The position numbers and the translations under genes were made by a program. A stretch of DNA of 64,000 nucleotides from Dugong dugon (lineage: Eukaryota; Chordata; Mammalia; Sirenia; Dugongidae). Position 1 is the stretch's first letter, and each line of letters opens with the position of its first letter. Under the pieces are notes generated by a model, which was not told the origin of the DNA, did no database searches, and worked only from the letters and a program-made list of their open reading frames with translations. Shown here one piece after another: positions 10,135-21,700 of the stretch. Where the stretch lies: the NCBI GenBank assembly GCA_030035585.1, contig CM057469.1, forward strand, positions 58,235,501 to 58,299,500, given 5' to 3'.

Positions 10135-11118
10135 ATAACCTTGCCATTAGGGAAGACTTTCTTAAACAAACACTAAAAATGCAAACTATAAAATACTTCT
10201 ACAAGTCTATAAGAAAAAGACAAAAGAAAAATAAGCAAAGGCATGGACAGACATTTTATTGGAAAGGAAGCAAAAGCAACCAATAAACATATAAAAACAT
10301 ACTTTGTAATAAGATAACATTTCACACTAACCTGACTTGAAAAAATAAAAATATCAGACCAAGTCCTAATTAGATTATAAACCAAAGAAATTCTCATTTA
10401 CTGTTGATGGGTATATAAATATTGTCAACCATTTTGGAAAACAATTGAGCCTTACTTGCTAATGTTGAAATAAAATTGTATAAACTCTGCAATAGCCATT
10501 TCATTTCTAAGGCATATACTTTAGAGAAATACTTGCACACATCCACACAAAGCCATGCACACAAACGTTTACAACAACATTGTTCATATTCTTTAAAAAT
10601 ACTTCTAACAATCTAAATGTCCATGAAGATAAGGAATAATTTTTAAAGTGGCAACCTATACAATAAAATACTATATAGCGGTGAAAATGAGTAAGCCTGA
10701 GCTATACACACCAGCCCTATGGAGCATGGCTGTACTCTGACACACGTGGGGTTGCCATGAGTTGAAATCAAACTCACTGGGAACTGGTTTAGTTTTTTGG
10801 TTCTATACAACAACATGAAAGAATGTCAAATGCATATAATGAGTCAGAAAAGCATGTCACAAAAGAACATTATGATTCCACATATGTAAAGTTAGAAACC
10901 AGGCAAAACAAAAACGTATTCATTTGAGATACGTGAGAAAACAATAAGAAAGGCAAAGGAATGACTAATGCACAATTCAGGCTAATGGTCACTCCCTTTG
11001 GTAGGGGCAGGGGTGTCAGATAGAAACATACAGAGGAATTCAAAGATGTTAGTAAGGTTCTCTTTCTTCCTAAGCTGGTTGGAGGGTTTATGAGTGTTCA
11101 TTTTATTATTATTGTTTG
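10135..11118 (+). mobile_element. Ancient L1/HAL1-like 3' region
   Basis: Features of the end of L1 ORF2 remain in order. These are an AATAAACATATAAAAACATAC region corresponding to the conserved CCAATAAACATATG stretch, TACTGTTGATGGGTATATAAAT with ACCATTTTGGAAAACA, and CAATCTAAATGTCCATGAAGA before the 3' UTR-like AT-rich part. Divergence is high. An AfroSINE 3' fragment is inserted at about 10703-10803. Confidence 0.6.
10703..10806 (+). mobile_element. 5'-truncated AfroSINE fragment
   Basis: Only the 3' half is present: CCCTATGGAGCATGGCTGTACTC through CATGAGTTGAAATCAAACTC to a GGTTTAGTTTTTTGG tail. Short repeats CTATACA at both sides may be its target duplication. Confidence 0.75.
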
Positions 11119-11124
11119 TTTAAA

Positions 11125-11292
11125 CATATAACCCACTGCTGCTGAGTCGATTCAGACCATAGCAACCCCATAGGTTTCCAAGCTGTGAATGTCTACAGAA
11201 GCCAATTGCCACATCTTTCTCCCTCTGAGCCACTAGTGGTTTCGAACCACGGACATTTCGGTTAGCAGTCAATCGCTTTAACCACTGTACCT
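11125..11292 (-). mobile_element. AfroSINE, long variant
   Basis: On the plus strand it reads CTGCTGAGTCGATTCAGACC, AATGTCTACAGAAGCCAATTGCC, then GGTTTCGAACCACGGAC (B-box region, complement) and TTAACCACTGTACC. The head is slightly truncated. Confidence 0.88.
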
Positions 11293-12504
11293 TTTTTGTT
11301 TAGTTGAGGTACATTTTTAGGAGTTACTGAAAAATGAGTTGAGAGCCTACTGTTTTCTCTGTCAGAATGGTGATGTTGAAGCAGAGTGGCTACACACCAG
11401 GGTCCTTGCTGGAGCAGATATCAGCCCAACAGGAGAAGCATCTATAATTTTTTTAAAATGACATTGATTCACGGACAGAGAACATCGATGAGATGAAGAT
11501 ATTTGGCCAACAGGCTTTGTCCCCTTTTTTCCTCTTGTCTCATCCCCCTCCAGATTTGCAGCAGCAGACATCTTTCTGCTTGAGTGATTCAGGGACAATG
11601 ACAATGGTCAAGAGTGTGTGACTTAGTTGTGTGACTTTGAGCATGTTGCTCAACATCTCAATGCCTCAGTTTCTTCTAAAAGTCAGAAGTCCCAAACGGC
11701 TCTGAGTTAAAATCAGAATTTTTGCAGGACCATGTTCTTTCCAGAGGCTCTAGGGAAGAAGCTATTTTCTTGTCCTTTTCAGTTTCTAGAGACTGCCCAC
11801 ATTCCTTGGCTTCTATTTTCAAAGTCAGCAATGGCCGCTTGACTCTTTCTCAAGATACCATCTCTCTGGTTCTCTACTTTCAATTTTTTAAATTACAAAA
11901 ATCAAGACTTGCTGATGCAAAAATGAAAGCAAGCTAACAAACATAAACTACAGAATAGCACAATAAAAATAACTATAATCTTATTTCCAGAGATAAAGAA
12001 CACTTTCAGGTTTCTTTTGCATGCATGTTTATATGTACAAATACATGCACATGTAGAATGTAGATATTGTACATACTGATGTGTATATAGTATGTGAATT
12101 AGTATGAATCCTTGAGTAAAGAGGAAATAGAAATGCAAGAAAGAAAGAAAATAATATTTTGTGGAAAATCTTTTTTAAGAGGCAGAAATTTAGGTGATTC
12201 AGAATAGCAGCCAAATTATGAAAGTTTTGGCCTTAGATATTTATTTGCTGGGGTTCATCTTCAATTGTTCGGATAGGAAATCAAAAGAAGATGAGAGCAG
12301 AAAGAGGTGGGTGGGTTGGTGGAAAGTTTCATTCTGATGATCTCTACATTATTTGTGAAATAGGTTCATCAGTTAAGTGTATGAAGCGTAAATTTGAACA
12401 GTTTAATGTAAGACTTGAAATAATTGTATGGAGAATGGGAGACTGTTGACTAGAAAAATACATTAGAATTATGCTTTGTAATCATAAATTTACAGAGACA
12501 CTCA
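11293..12504. other. Mostly unclassified; MIR fragment at ~11605-11690
   Basis: The piece GTGTGACTTTGAGCATGTTGC with ATGCCTCAGTTTCTTC near 11627-11680 is a plus-strand MIR. Apart from it I recognise nothing. The frames at 11362-11604 and 11722-11937 show no domains, and the minus-strand frames at 11902-12214 are low-complexity hydrophobic translations of AT-rich DNA. Confidence 0.45.
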
Positions 12505-13165
12505 TCTTCTAATAAGAATTTGAACACCAGATTCCCTAGTATGACCTTCAGAGCCCTCTGTGATCATTACTCAAAGTATATCCTTAGCTTCTCCATTTAA
12601 TCTTCACTTCATGCTCCAACTACACAAATTATTCTGTCCCAAAAATTTTTCTCAAAATTCATACCTCTGTACCTTTGCTCATTTTTGTTTTCAGCTTGGA
12701 ATTCCTTTCTATTGACAGTCAATCTAAGAAGACCCTTCAAGTGTAGTTATATCAAATAGGCTGTTTTTAAAATAGTTGTTCCGTTTTCTTTATTTCTACA
12801 AACTGCTAATTTTGTCTTTAGTTTATTTCAATCTTGCAACTGTTAAGTTAGTAGTCTACATGTCTATCACATGAGCTAGACTATGAGACCCAATAAGTGA
12901 AGGAATTGGTCACGTTAATTTTCTGGAACTCCCTTGCATCTTGGAGCCCTGATGGTACAGTGGTTAAGAGCTCACTGCTAACCAAAAGGTCAGCAGTTCA
13001 AATCTACCAGCCACTCCTTGGAAACACTGTCCTATAGGGTTACTATGGGTTGGAATTGACTTGACAACAACAGGTTTGCTTATGGTTTTTTCTCTTGCAT
13101 CTAGCATATTGATTGCACAGAACAGACACTTGATAAATGTTTTTAGAATTGAGTTCATGACAGTG
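12505..13165 (+). repeat. L2 LINE fragment, 3' end
   Basis: The text follows the L2 3' region in order: CAGAGCCCTCTGTGATCATT, CTTCATGCTCCAACTAC, TACCTTTGCTCATTTTTG, a GAATTCCTTTCT stretch, and finally TAGCATATTGATTGCACAGAAC with GATAAATGTTTTTAGAATTGA. An AfroSINE interrupts it at 12942-13093. Confidence 0.65.
12933..13102 (+). mobile_element. AfroSINE in L2, 9-bp TSD
   Basis: The SINE at 12942-13093 lies between perfect CTTGCATCT repeats (12933-12941, 13094-13102). It starts GGAGCCCTGATGGTACAGTG. About 15 bp around GGGCAGTTCTACTC, expected after GGAAAC, are deleted in this copy. Confidence 0.92.
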
Positions 13166-13964
13166 TGCTATTATATTTATGTTTTATAGTTCATATATAA
13201 AGATAAACCATTGACCCCAAATTGGCATTGTTATTTGTTTTTCCAGCTAAAGGGGACTGATTAATAAAAAACTACATCTTTTCTGTTGCCAAGGATTTTT
13301 TGATTATATGTCTTGCCTGGTATAACAAAACAAACTAAGAGTCTTGAAACTGTGAAACTAACTAGCTCACCTAAGAATTAAATATGTGGCTTATTATTGT
13401 ATTAATCTTGCTAACAGAGCTAACTTATTGTTAGTAATATGGCCCCAAACATTGGCAGATCAATTTAATGTTTATTGTATTTTTTTCTAAACAACGTTAT
13501 GTTAAAGTAATCTTTTGAACTTGAAGCTGTATCTATGAACCTAAAATCATTTACTGAATGTTTACTTTGTACCCACTACTATGTTATATACTAAGGCGAG
13601 CACAGATATGAGTGTAATACATGGATTCTACCTTATGGGAGTTATGGTCTTAAACGTATAGAATGACAAAGAATGATACCAGAGAGTTTACATATGTGCT
13701 AAATTGTAATACATGATATATAGAAATTATTTCATGATAAATATAATACTCCAGGAAAGTTTCATAAAAATGCTTTTAATTTAAAACTACTCAATTTTGG
13801 CTTGACTTATTATTCAAGTAATTAAAAAATTAAAAATCATTTTTTATATGAATTTCAATCATCTTAATTTATGAAAATGTGTCCTTCATGTCATTATTGT
13901 TAGAAGGCAGACTCTGGTTTCTGTTTGTATTGGTCTTAATATTATTTGCTGTTACTTTATAGGC

Positions 13965-14005
<41 letters not shown>

Positions 14006-14006
14006 C
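13166..14006. other. AT-rich sequence with an L2-like piece and a TC/TA microsatellite
   Basis: About 13545-13700 reads like the 3' part of an antisense L2 (CATTTACTGAATGTTTACTTTGTACC, CTTATGGGAGTTATGGTC). A (TC)n run at 13967-13989 continues into (TA)n to 14005, abutting the Tigger-like element. The remainder is unclassified. Confidence 0.5.
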
Positions 14007-14973
14007 CAGGTTTCCCCCACCATCCGAAAGTAGAGTGTTCCTACGAAATCTTTCCTAAGCCAAAATGGTGTAAAGCAAAGAAGCAATTAGCATTAATTTA
14101 TATGGGAAAAAATTTTTGAGCGTTCCCAGGCCCCAAAGATAACGTACCAAGTAACACATAAAACCTAAAATAACACTAATATATATTAAAAGCGGGAATA
14201 CTGAGTGCAGTTTCTAAGGAAGGATTTTGGCAATACCACTCTCACTGCTCAGAGTGCATACTCTCATTTTAACGGCTTGCTGCAAAACAAGTTCTGAACA
14301 TTATTTCCACTTGTCTTAGTCATATAGTGCTGCTCTAACAGAAATACCACCAGTGGGTGGCTTTAACAAACAGAAATTTATTCTCTCACAGTTAAGTAGG
14401 TGAGAAGTCCGACTTCAAGACGTCAGCTCCAGGGGAAGCCTTTCTTTTTCTCTCTCTATCAGCTCTGGAGGAAAGTCCTTGTCATCAATCTTCCCCTGGT
14501 CAAGGAGCTTCTCAGCACAGGGACCCCAGGTCCAAAGGACATGCTCTGCTCCTGGCACTGCTTTTCTGGTGGTATGAGCTCTCCTTGTCTCTCTGCTTGC
14601 TTCTCTCTTCTATATCTCAAAAGAGATTTGTTTAAAACACAACCTAATCTTGTAGATTGACACCTGCCTCATTAACATAACTGCTGCTAATCCTATCTCA
14701 TCAACATCATAGAGATAGGATTTACAACACATAGGAAAATCACAACAAATGACAAAATGGTGGACAATCACACAATACTGGGAATCATGACCTAGCCAAA
14801 TTGATACACATATTTTTGGGAGACACAATTCAATCCATGATGCCGCTTTTAGGCTTTTTTCATAAAAGCAAAACCTTGGAATACCTTTTGTTTAGCAAAA
14901 ACAGGTACTAAAGTAGGTGTTTTGTAAAAGCAGAGTTGGGGGAAAGTAAACTTTCAAAAAGTGGGGGATATTG
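14007..14973. mobile_element. Tigger-like (pogo) MITE split by a solo LTR
   Basis: The left end CAGGTTTCCCCCACCATCCG and the right end (inward CAATATCCCCCAC..TTTGAAAGT) form imperfect terminal inverted repeats resembling Tigger7-type elements. Internal AAAGCAAAGAAGCAATTAGC and TTTTTGAGCGTTCCCAGG fit the same family. Without the LTR it would be about 430 bp, so it is a non-coding derivative. It starts against a TA repeat, consistent with TA target choice. Confidence 0.68.
14307..14847 (-). mobile_element. MaLR-like solo LTR inside the Tigger-like element
   Basis: The 531-bp LTR (14312-14842) is the reverse complement of the family at 4031 and 54802. It starts TGTCTTAGTCATATAGTGC and ends near CACAATTCAATCCATGA. 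Flanks CCACT (14307-14311) and CCGCT (14843-14847) form a 5-bp duplication with one mismatch. Frames at 14400-14828 are spurious. Confidence 0.85.
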
Positions 14974-15196
14974 ATATTTATATTTTTAATTTTCTGGAAA
15001 ACTATGTATTGATAAGGACATTTCCATTTGTTTAATAATAGGAAAGTTATCTTCTTCATTTGGAACTACTAAAAAAGAATAGAAAATGTTTAATAAAATA
15101 AAACTTGGAGAGAGCTAAAAAAGAAACAAGGAAAATAATCATTTTTTTTTTCCCTAGAACAATTTAAGCCCTTAAGATAAATTTTAAAGATATTTT
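14974..15196. other. AT-rich sequence
   Basis: No gene. The end of this stretch carries the TTTT/AAAA target used by the adjacent L1. Confidence 0.45.
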
Positions 15197-15212
15197 AAAA
15201 AAATTATCCCAA

Positions 15213-15840
15213 AGAGAACCTACAGACTGGGAAAAAAATTTTGGGCATTACAAGTCAGACAAAGGTCTAATCTCTATAATCTACAAGAAAATCCAACATC
15301 TCTACAACAAAAAGACAAATAATCCTATTAAAAAATGGGCAAAGGAAATGAACAGACACTTCACCAAAGAAGACATTCAAATGACCAACAGACACATGAG
15401 GAGATGCTCCTGATCACTAGCCATTAGAGAAATGCAAATTAAAACCACAATGAGATACCATCTCACTCCGGCATTACTGGCACGGATCCAAAACACTGGA
15501 AATAACAAATGTTGGAAAGGCTGCGGGGAGATTGGAACTCTTATGCACTGCTGATGGGAATGCACGATACAACCATTTTGGAAAGTGATATGGCACTTCC
15601 CTAGAAAGCTAGAAACAAAAATACCATACAATCCAGGAATCCCACACCTAGGAATATAACCTAGAGAAATAAGGGTAGTCACAAGAATAGACATATGCAC
15701 ACCCATGTTCATGGCAGTACTGTTCACAATAGCAAAACGATGGAAACAACCTAGTTGCCCATCAACAGATGAATGGATAAACAAACTATGGTACATGCAC
15801 ACAATGGAGTATTATGCAAGATGAACAACAATGATGAATC
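15213..15840 (+). pseudogene. L1 ORF2 C-terminal remnant
   Basis: The plus strand translates piecewise into the C-terminal part of L1 ORF2. Seen in order are a DWEKIFG-like start, [12 protein letters not shown] near 15330, NRHMRRCS near 15390, [15 protein letters not shown] at about 15425-15470 and GTLMHC near 15540. In-frame stops interrupt it, for example in the TCACTAGCC region near 15412. Endonuclease and reverse transcriptase domains are absent because of 5' truncation. The 141-codon minus-strand frame at 15377-15802 is its antisense shadow. Confidence 0.85.
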
Positions 15841-15931
15841 TGTGAAGCATCTCATAACATGGATGAAACTGGAGGACATTATGCTGAGTGAAATAAGTCA
15901 ATCACAAAAGGACAAATATTGTATGAGACCT

Positions 15932-16870
15932 CTACTGTAAAGTCTCATGAAAAAGTTTACACACAAAAGTAACTATCTTTGTTGGTGAAGAGGGATGGGA
16001 GGTTGGGGGTGAAATACTAAATAGACAATAGATAAGTGGTAACTTTGGTGAAGGGTAAGACAGTACACAATACTGGGGAAGCCAGCACAACTTGTACAAG
16101 GAAAGGTCATGGAAGCTCCATAGACACATCCAAACTCCCTGAAAGACTGAATTGCTGGGTGGAGGGCCGGGGGGACCATGGTCATGGGGAACATCTAGCT
16201 CAATTGGCATAACACAATTTATAAAGACAATGTTCTACATTCTACCTTGGTGAGTAGTATCTGGGGTCTTAAAAGCCGGTGAGCAGCCATCTAAGATTCT
16301 CCACTGGTCTCACTCCTTCGGGAGCAAGGGAGAATGAAGAGAACAGGATACAAGGAAAAGATTAGTCTGAAGGACTAATGGACCACAGCTACCACGGCTT
16401 CCACCAGACTGAGTCCAGTATAGCTAGATGGTGCCCAGCTACCACCACTGACTGCTCTGACGGGGATCACAACAGAGGGCTCTGGACAGAGCTGGAGAAG
16501 GATGTAGAACAAAATTCTAAGACACAAAAAAAGCCATATTTACTGGCCTTACAGAGATTGGAGAAACCCCAAGAATATGGCCCCTGGACACCCTTTTAGC
16601 TCAGTGGTGAAGTCAGTCCTGAGGTTCACCGTTCTGCCGGGGATTGGACAGCCCCATAAAACAAAACAGGACTAATGAGGCACAGCAGTCCAGGGACAAG
16701 GACTAGAAGGCAGAAGGGGACAGGAAAGCTGGTGATAGGGAACCCGAGGTTGAGTAAAGATACTGTTGACATGTAGTGGGGTTGTTAACCATTGTCATAG
16801 GGCAATATGTGTACTAACTGCTTAATGAAAAACTATTTTGTTCTGTAAACCTTCACCTAAAATACAATAA
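15932..16870 (+). repeat. L1 3' UTR
   Basis: This is the non-coding tail of the L1, including a GC-rich patch (GGTGGAGGGCCGGGGGGACC, 16159-16178) and CTGGGGTCTTAAAAGCCGG. Open frames here (15932-16210 minus, 15973-16194 minus, 16378-16599 plus) are accidental. Confidence 0.8.
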
Positions 16871-16896
16871 AAAAAATTTAAAAAAAAATTATCCCA

Positions 16897-18244
16897 TAAG
16901 ATGAATGTGTATAATTTGAAAATAGACTCCATTTGGTATTTGGAAATAGATGTATTTTAATGTTAATGTCTAGCAGCTAACAAGAATATGAATATAAATT
17001 AAAAGTATTCTTTCAAGACTTGAATTATTATGTAAAATAAAGACAAACAACAAGTTTGAGTAATATTTCGTGTTTTTGATATATTTTTATTGAAAATAAT
17101 AAGATAATTTCTATTTCACCATATGTTCATTCAGCAAAAGTATACTCAGAGCCAGGCAGAGTTGTGGGCTCTTAGAATTCAGCAGTGAAAGGACCCAGCA
17201 AGTTCCCTATCTCCTCAGAGCCTGGATTCTAGAAGTAGGAGATGGTATAGTTACAGACTAGGTCAATATTCTCAATAAAATAAGTATGATTATGTGTGGT
17301 AGACTGTAATGAGGAGGACTAATTTGATAGGATGGTTGTTTAACACTAAGCTGAAATGTGAAGGCTGAGAAAGAACCATCTGTGGAGAGTCAGGAAGCCT
17401 AGATTGGCTTCCTGTGTTCTACACACCATAGTTTATTAAGTTATATCCACAAATTTCCGTGGACAAATGTATTTATGTTTCCATTGGAAAGCAGAAATCA
17501 CGTTTCCTCATATACCTAGTTTTACTTGGTATGAACACATTTTTTTTCCAAATGAATCATATGCTTAATAAGGTGAAAAATATGCATTTTAAAATGAAGA
17601 GTAATTTGCATTAAAATAAAATGAAGCTTGTAAAGTTCAATTGCCTATAATCTTACTAAGCCGTTCCAAAATGTACTTTTATTGAGTTTCGACGTGTTAC
17701 AGCATGACTGCGTTAAGAAGCACACTATCAATGGGAAAAAAAGCAAATCTCTTAAAACACACCCAGAAAGATGCTTTATTTAAATGTAACAACAATCCAA
17801 AGAAAAAGTTGAAGGTTGAAGTATGGAAAGAATATTCATCAGAAATAGCTATTTTTTTTTTTGTCACAATGTGCACTCCTGAGTACAGCATTGGGCTAGC
17901 TTTGCAAACTATGATTTTTAGTTTCTACTATATTATTCAGTTTTTTATATTACAACAGAGTTATCCAGAAAAATAAACTTAGAAAAAAGTTATGGTAGCT
18001 GGAATGAGTTTTCTGAGAAAATATCTGACAAACATTTCCCATTGAGAAACTTCATGATACGCTTCTGGACAAGATAGTGAAATAAAGACTGGAAAATGAT
18101 GATACTATTAAGTAAATATAACCGATGAAACCACTGTACATCAGATTGGTGTTCAGTGCATTGATTTATTTTTTGAGAGCTAGTTTAAAGCTTTGACATA
18201 TATTAGGAGACTGTTTAATGGTTTTTGAGCACATAGTTACTTAG
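16897..18244. other. AT-rich sequence with an antisense L2 piece
   Basis: At 17110-17400 the plus strand resembles antisense L2 (TTCATTCAGCAAAAGTATACTC, AATTCAGCAGTGAAAGGACC, CTGAAATGTGAAGGCTGAG). The frames at 17697-17976 lie in low-complexity AT-rich DNA on both strands and are not supported as genes. Confidence 0.45.
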
Positions 18245-18389
18245 TTTCTTTTATTTTAACATATATGTATTGAGCACTTCCTGTGTTCAAGGCACTTTTC
18301 TTTATACAGGTATTTAATTTAATATATCACCTGTTATATCATTTAATCCTCAGAACAAATGTGTGAGATAGACACATTTCATACTTATT
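18245..18389 (-). repeat. MIR fragment
   Basis: TGTATTGAGCACTTCCTGTG, AAGGCACTTTTC and CATTTAATCCTCAGAACAAA are the reverse complement of the MIR 3' half. It runs up to the target duplication of the next SINE. Confidence 0.75.
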
Positions 18390-18880
18390 CTGCTAAACCA
18401 TTCCAAAAAAAAAAAAACATTGCCGTGGAGTTGATTCTGACTCATAGTGACCCTGTAGGACAGAGTAGAACTGCCCCTTAGGGTTTCCAAGGCTGTAAAT
18501 CTTTATGCCCCACATGACTGTCACTTTGTCCTACTGTGATGGCTTGTGTGTTGCTGTGATGCTGGAAGTTCCGCCATTGGTATTTCAAATGCCAGCAGGG
18601 TCACCCATAGTAGACAGGTTTCAGCGGAGCTTCCAGACTAAGATAAACTAGGAAGAAGCACATGGCAGTCTACTTCTGAAAAAACTGGCTGGTGAAAACA
18701 TTGTAAATAGCAGTGGAATATTGTCTGGTATGGTGCCAGAAGCTGATCCCCTCAGGTTGGAAGGCACTCAAAATACAACTGATGAGGAGCTGTCTCCTCA
18801 AAGTAGAGTTGACCTTACTGACGTGAAGTGAGTGACTCAAGCTTTCGGTACCTTCATTTTCTGAGGTGGCATAACTCAAA

Positions 18881-19600
18881 ATGAGAAGAAACAGCTGCAA
18901 ACATTCATTCATAATCAGAAAATGGGATGTAAGAAGTACGAATGTAGGAAAATTAGAAGCTGTCAAAGATGAAATGGAACGCATAAAGATTGATATCCTA
19001 GGCATTAGTGAGCTGAAATGGACTGGTATTAGCCATTTTGAATTGGACAATCATATGGTCTATTATGCCGGGAACGACAAATTGAACAGGAAGGGCCCTG
19101 CAGTCATCATGAAATAGAACTTTTCAGGTTCTATCCTGAAGTACAAAGCTGTCAGTAATAGGATAATATACCTACAAGGAACACCAGTTACTATGGCTAT
19201 TATTCAAATTTATGCACCAACCACTAGTGCCAAAGTTGAGGGAATTGAAGATTTTCAACTGCTTCTGCAGTCTGAAATTGATCAAGCATGCAATCAAGCT
19301 GCATTGATAAGAACTGGTGATTGGAATGTGAAAGATGGAAAAAGAAGAAGAATCAGTAGTTGGAAAATATGGCCTTGGTGATAGCAACGATGCCAGAGAT
19401 TGCAGAATAGAATTTTGTAAGACTGACGACTTCTTCATTGCAAATACCTTTATCCAACAACATAAAAGGTGACTATACATGTTGACCTCGTCAGATGGAA
19501 TACACAGGAATCAATTCGACTACATCTGTGAAAAGAGATGATGGAAAAGCTTAATATCATCAGTCAGGACAAGGCCAGGGGCTGACTGTTGAACAGGCCA
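18881..19600 (+). pseudogene. RTE endonuclease domain remnant
   Basis: The apurinic-like endonuclease of the RTE is recognisable in pieces. In the frame at 18881-19117, GISELKWTG (with its conserved acidic residue) lies about 46 residues in, followed by MVYYAGNDK; a TAG stop ends it at 19115. In another frame at 19193-19381, IIQIYAPTT and GDWNVK correspond to the conserved catalytic regions. Frameshifts and stops separate these blocks, so the domain is dead. Homologous blocks occur at 29158-29466 and, antisense, at 30789-31166. Confidence 0.88.
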
Positions 19601-20166
19601 TCAATTGCTTCTATGCAAGTCCATGTTGAAGCTGGAGACAATTAAAAGAAGTCAACGAGAGCTAAAATATGACCCTGAGTATATCGCATCTAAATTTAGA
19701 GACTATCTTAAGAAGAGATTTGACACATTGAACACTAATGACCGAAGACCAGACAAGCCGTGGGATGACATCAAGGACATCATACAAGAAGAAAGCAGGA
19801 GGTTATTAAAAGACAGGAAAGAAAGAAAAGACCAAATTGAATGTCAGAAGAGACTCTGAAACTTGCTCTTGAATGTAGAGTAGCTAAAGGGAAAAGAAGA
19901 AATTATAAAGTAAAACAGCTGAACAGAAGATTTCAAAGGGCAGCTTGAGAAGATATAATAAAGTATTACAATGAAATGTGCAAAGATCTGGAGTTAGAAA
20001 ACTGAAAGGGAAGAACACACTTGGCATTTGTCAAGCTGAAATAACTGAAGAAAAATTTCAAGCCTCAAGTTGCAATATTGAAGATTCTACAGGGATAATA
20101 TTGAACAACACAGGAAGCAGCAAAAGAAGATGGAAGGAATATACAGAATCACTATAGCAAGAAGAA

Positions 20167-21700
20167 TTGGTCGATATTCAACCATTTCAGTATGTGGCAT
20201 ATAATCAAGAACCAATGGAACTGAAGGAAGAAGTCCAAACTGCACTGAAGGGAATGGCGAAAAATAGGGCTCCAGGAACTGACAGAATACCACCTGAGAT
20301 ATTTCAACAGACAGATGTAGTGCTAGAGGTGCTGACTCATCTATGTCAAGAGATTTTGAAGACAGCTTTCGGGCCAACTGACTGGAAGAGCTTTATATTT
20401 GTGTTCATTCCAAAGAAAGGTGATCCAAACAGAGCAGAAATTATCAAACAATATCATTAATATCACACACAATCATAATTTTGCTGAAGATCATTCAAAA
20501 GCGGTTGCAGCAGTATACATACAGGTAACTGCCAGAAGTTCAAGCCGAATTCAGAAGAGAATGTGGAATAAAGGATATTATTGATGATGTCAGATGGACC
20601 TTGGCTGAAAGCAGAGAATTCCAGAAAGATGTTTACCTGTGCTTTATTGACTTTGCAAAGGCATTTGACTGTGTGAATCGTGACAAATTATGGATAACGT
20701 TGCCAAGAATGGAAATTCTAGAACACTTAATTTTGCTCGTGAGGAACCTGTACATAGACCAGGAGGCAGTCATTCAAACAAGACAAGGGGATACTGTGTG
20801 GTTTAAAGTCAGGAAGGGTGTGCATCAGGGCTGTGTTCTTTCACTGTATTTATTCTATGTGTATGCTGAACAAATAATCGAGAAGCTGGACTATTTGAAG
20901 AGGAACATGGCATCAGGATTGGAGGAAGACTCACTAACAACCTGCAATATGCAGATGACATAACCTTGCTTACAGGAAGTGAAGAGGACTTGAAGCACTT
21001 ACTGATGAATATCAAAGACTACAGCCTTCAGTATGGATTACACCTCAACATAAAGGAAAAAAAAATCCTCACAACTGGACCAATATGCAACATCATTATA
21101 AATGGAGAAAAGATTGAAGTTGTGAAGGATTTCATTTTCCTTGGATCCACAATCGACACCCATGGACGCAGCAGTCAAGAAATCAAAAGATGCATTGCAT
21201 TGGGCAGGTAGGCTGCAAAAGATCTCTTTAAAGTGTTGAAAAGCAAAGCCATCACTTTGAGGACCAAGGTGTGCCTGACCCAAGCCATTATTTTCAATTG
21301 TCTTATATCCATGCAAAAGCTGGACAATGAATAAGGAAGACTGAAGAAGAATTGAGCATTTTGAATTATGGTGTTGGTGAAGAATATTGAATATATCACG
21401 GACTGTCAGAAAAATGAACAAATCTTTTTTGGAAGATGTACAGCCAGAATGTTCCTTAGAAGCAAGGATGATGAAACTTCGTCTCATATACTTTGGACAT
21501 GTTATCAGGAGGAACCAGTCCCTGGAGAAGGACATCATGCTTGATAAAGCAGAGGGTCAGTGAAAAAGAATAAGACCCTCAATGAGATGGATTACACAGT
21601 GGCTGCAACAATGGGCTCAGACATAACAATGATTGTGAGGATGGCGCAGGACAGGTCAGCATTTCCTTCTGTTGTACCTAGAGTCGCTATGAGTTGGAAC
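20167..21700 (+). pseudogene. RTE reverse transcriptase and C-terminal remnant
   Basis: Reverse transcriptase blocks in order are: RAPGTDRIP and IPKKGDPN in the frame at 20167-20460; FIDFAKAFDCVNRDKLW (motif A aspartates) and GVHQGCVLS (motif B) at 20601-20963; and YADD (motif C) at 20948-20959 in the frame that continues as 20966-21211. Motifs A/B and C are in different frames, so at least one frameshift lies between about 20880 and 20945. The downstream C-terminal segment is again shifted. No functional polymerase can be translated. Confidence 0.9.

Larger units (their letters stand above)
15197..16896 (+). mobile_element. 5'-truncated L1 with 15-bp TSD
   Basis: The insert (about 15212-16881) is flanked by identical AAAAAAATTATCCCA at 15197-15211 and 16882-16896. 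The left copy follows TTTT, matching the L1 endonuclease TTTT/AA preference. It contains the last ~600 bp of ORF2, then a ~1-kb 3' UTR, an AATACAATAAAAAA polyadenylation region and an A-rich tail. The preserved duplication and readable 3' UTR indicate a relatively young copy, probably specific to this lineage. Confidence 0.93.

Noticed and set aside
15377..15802. 141-codon minus-strand frame, the longest in the window
   Set aside because: It is the antisense of L1 ORF2 C-terminal sequence inside an insertion with a clear target duplication.
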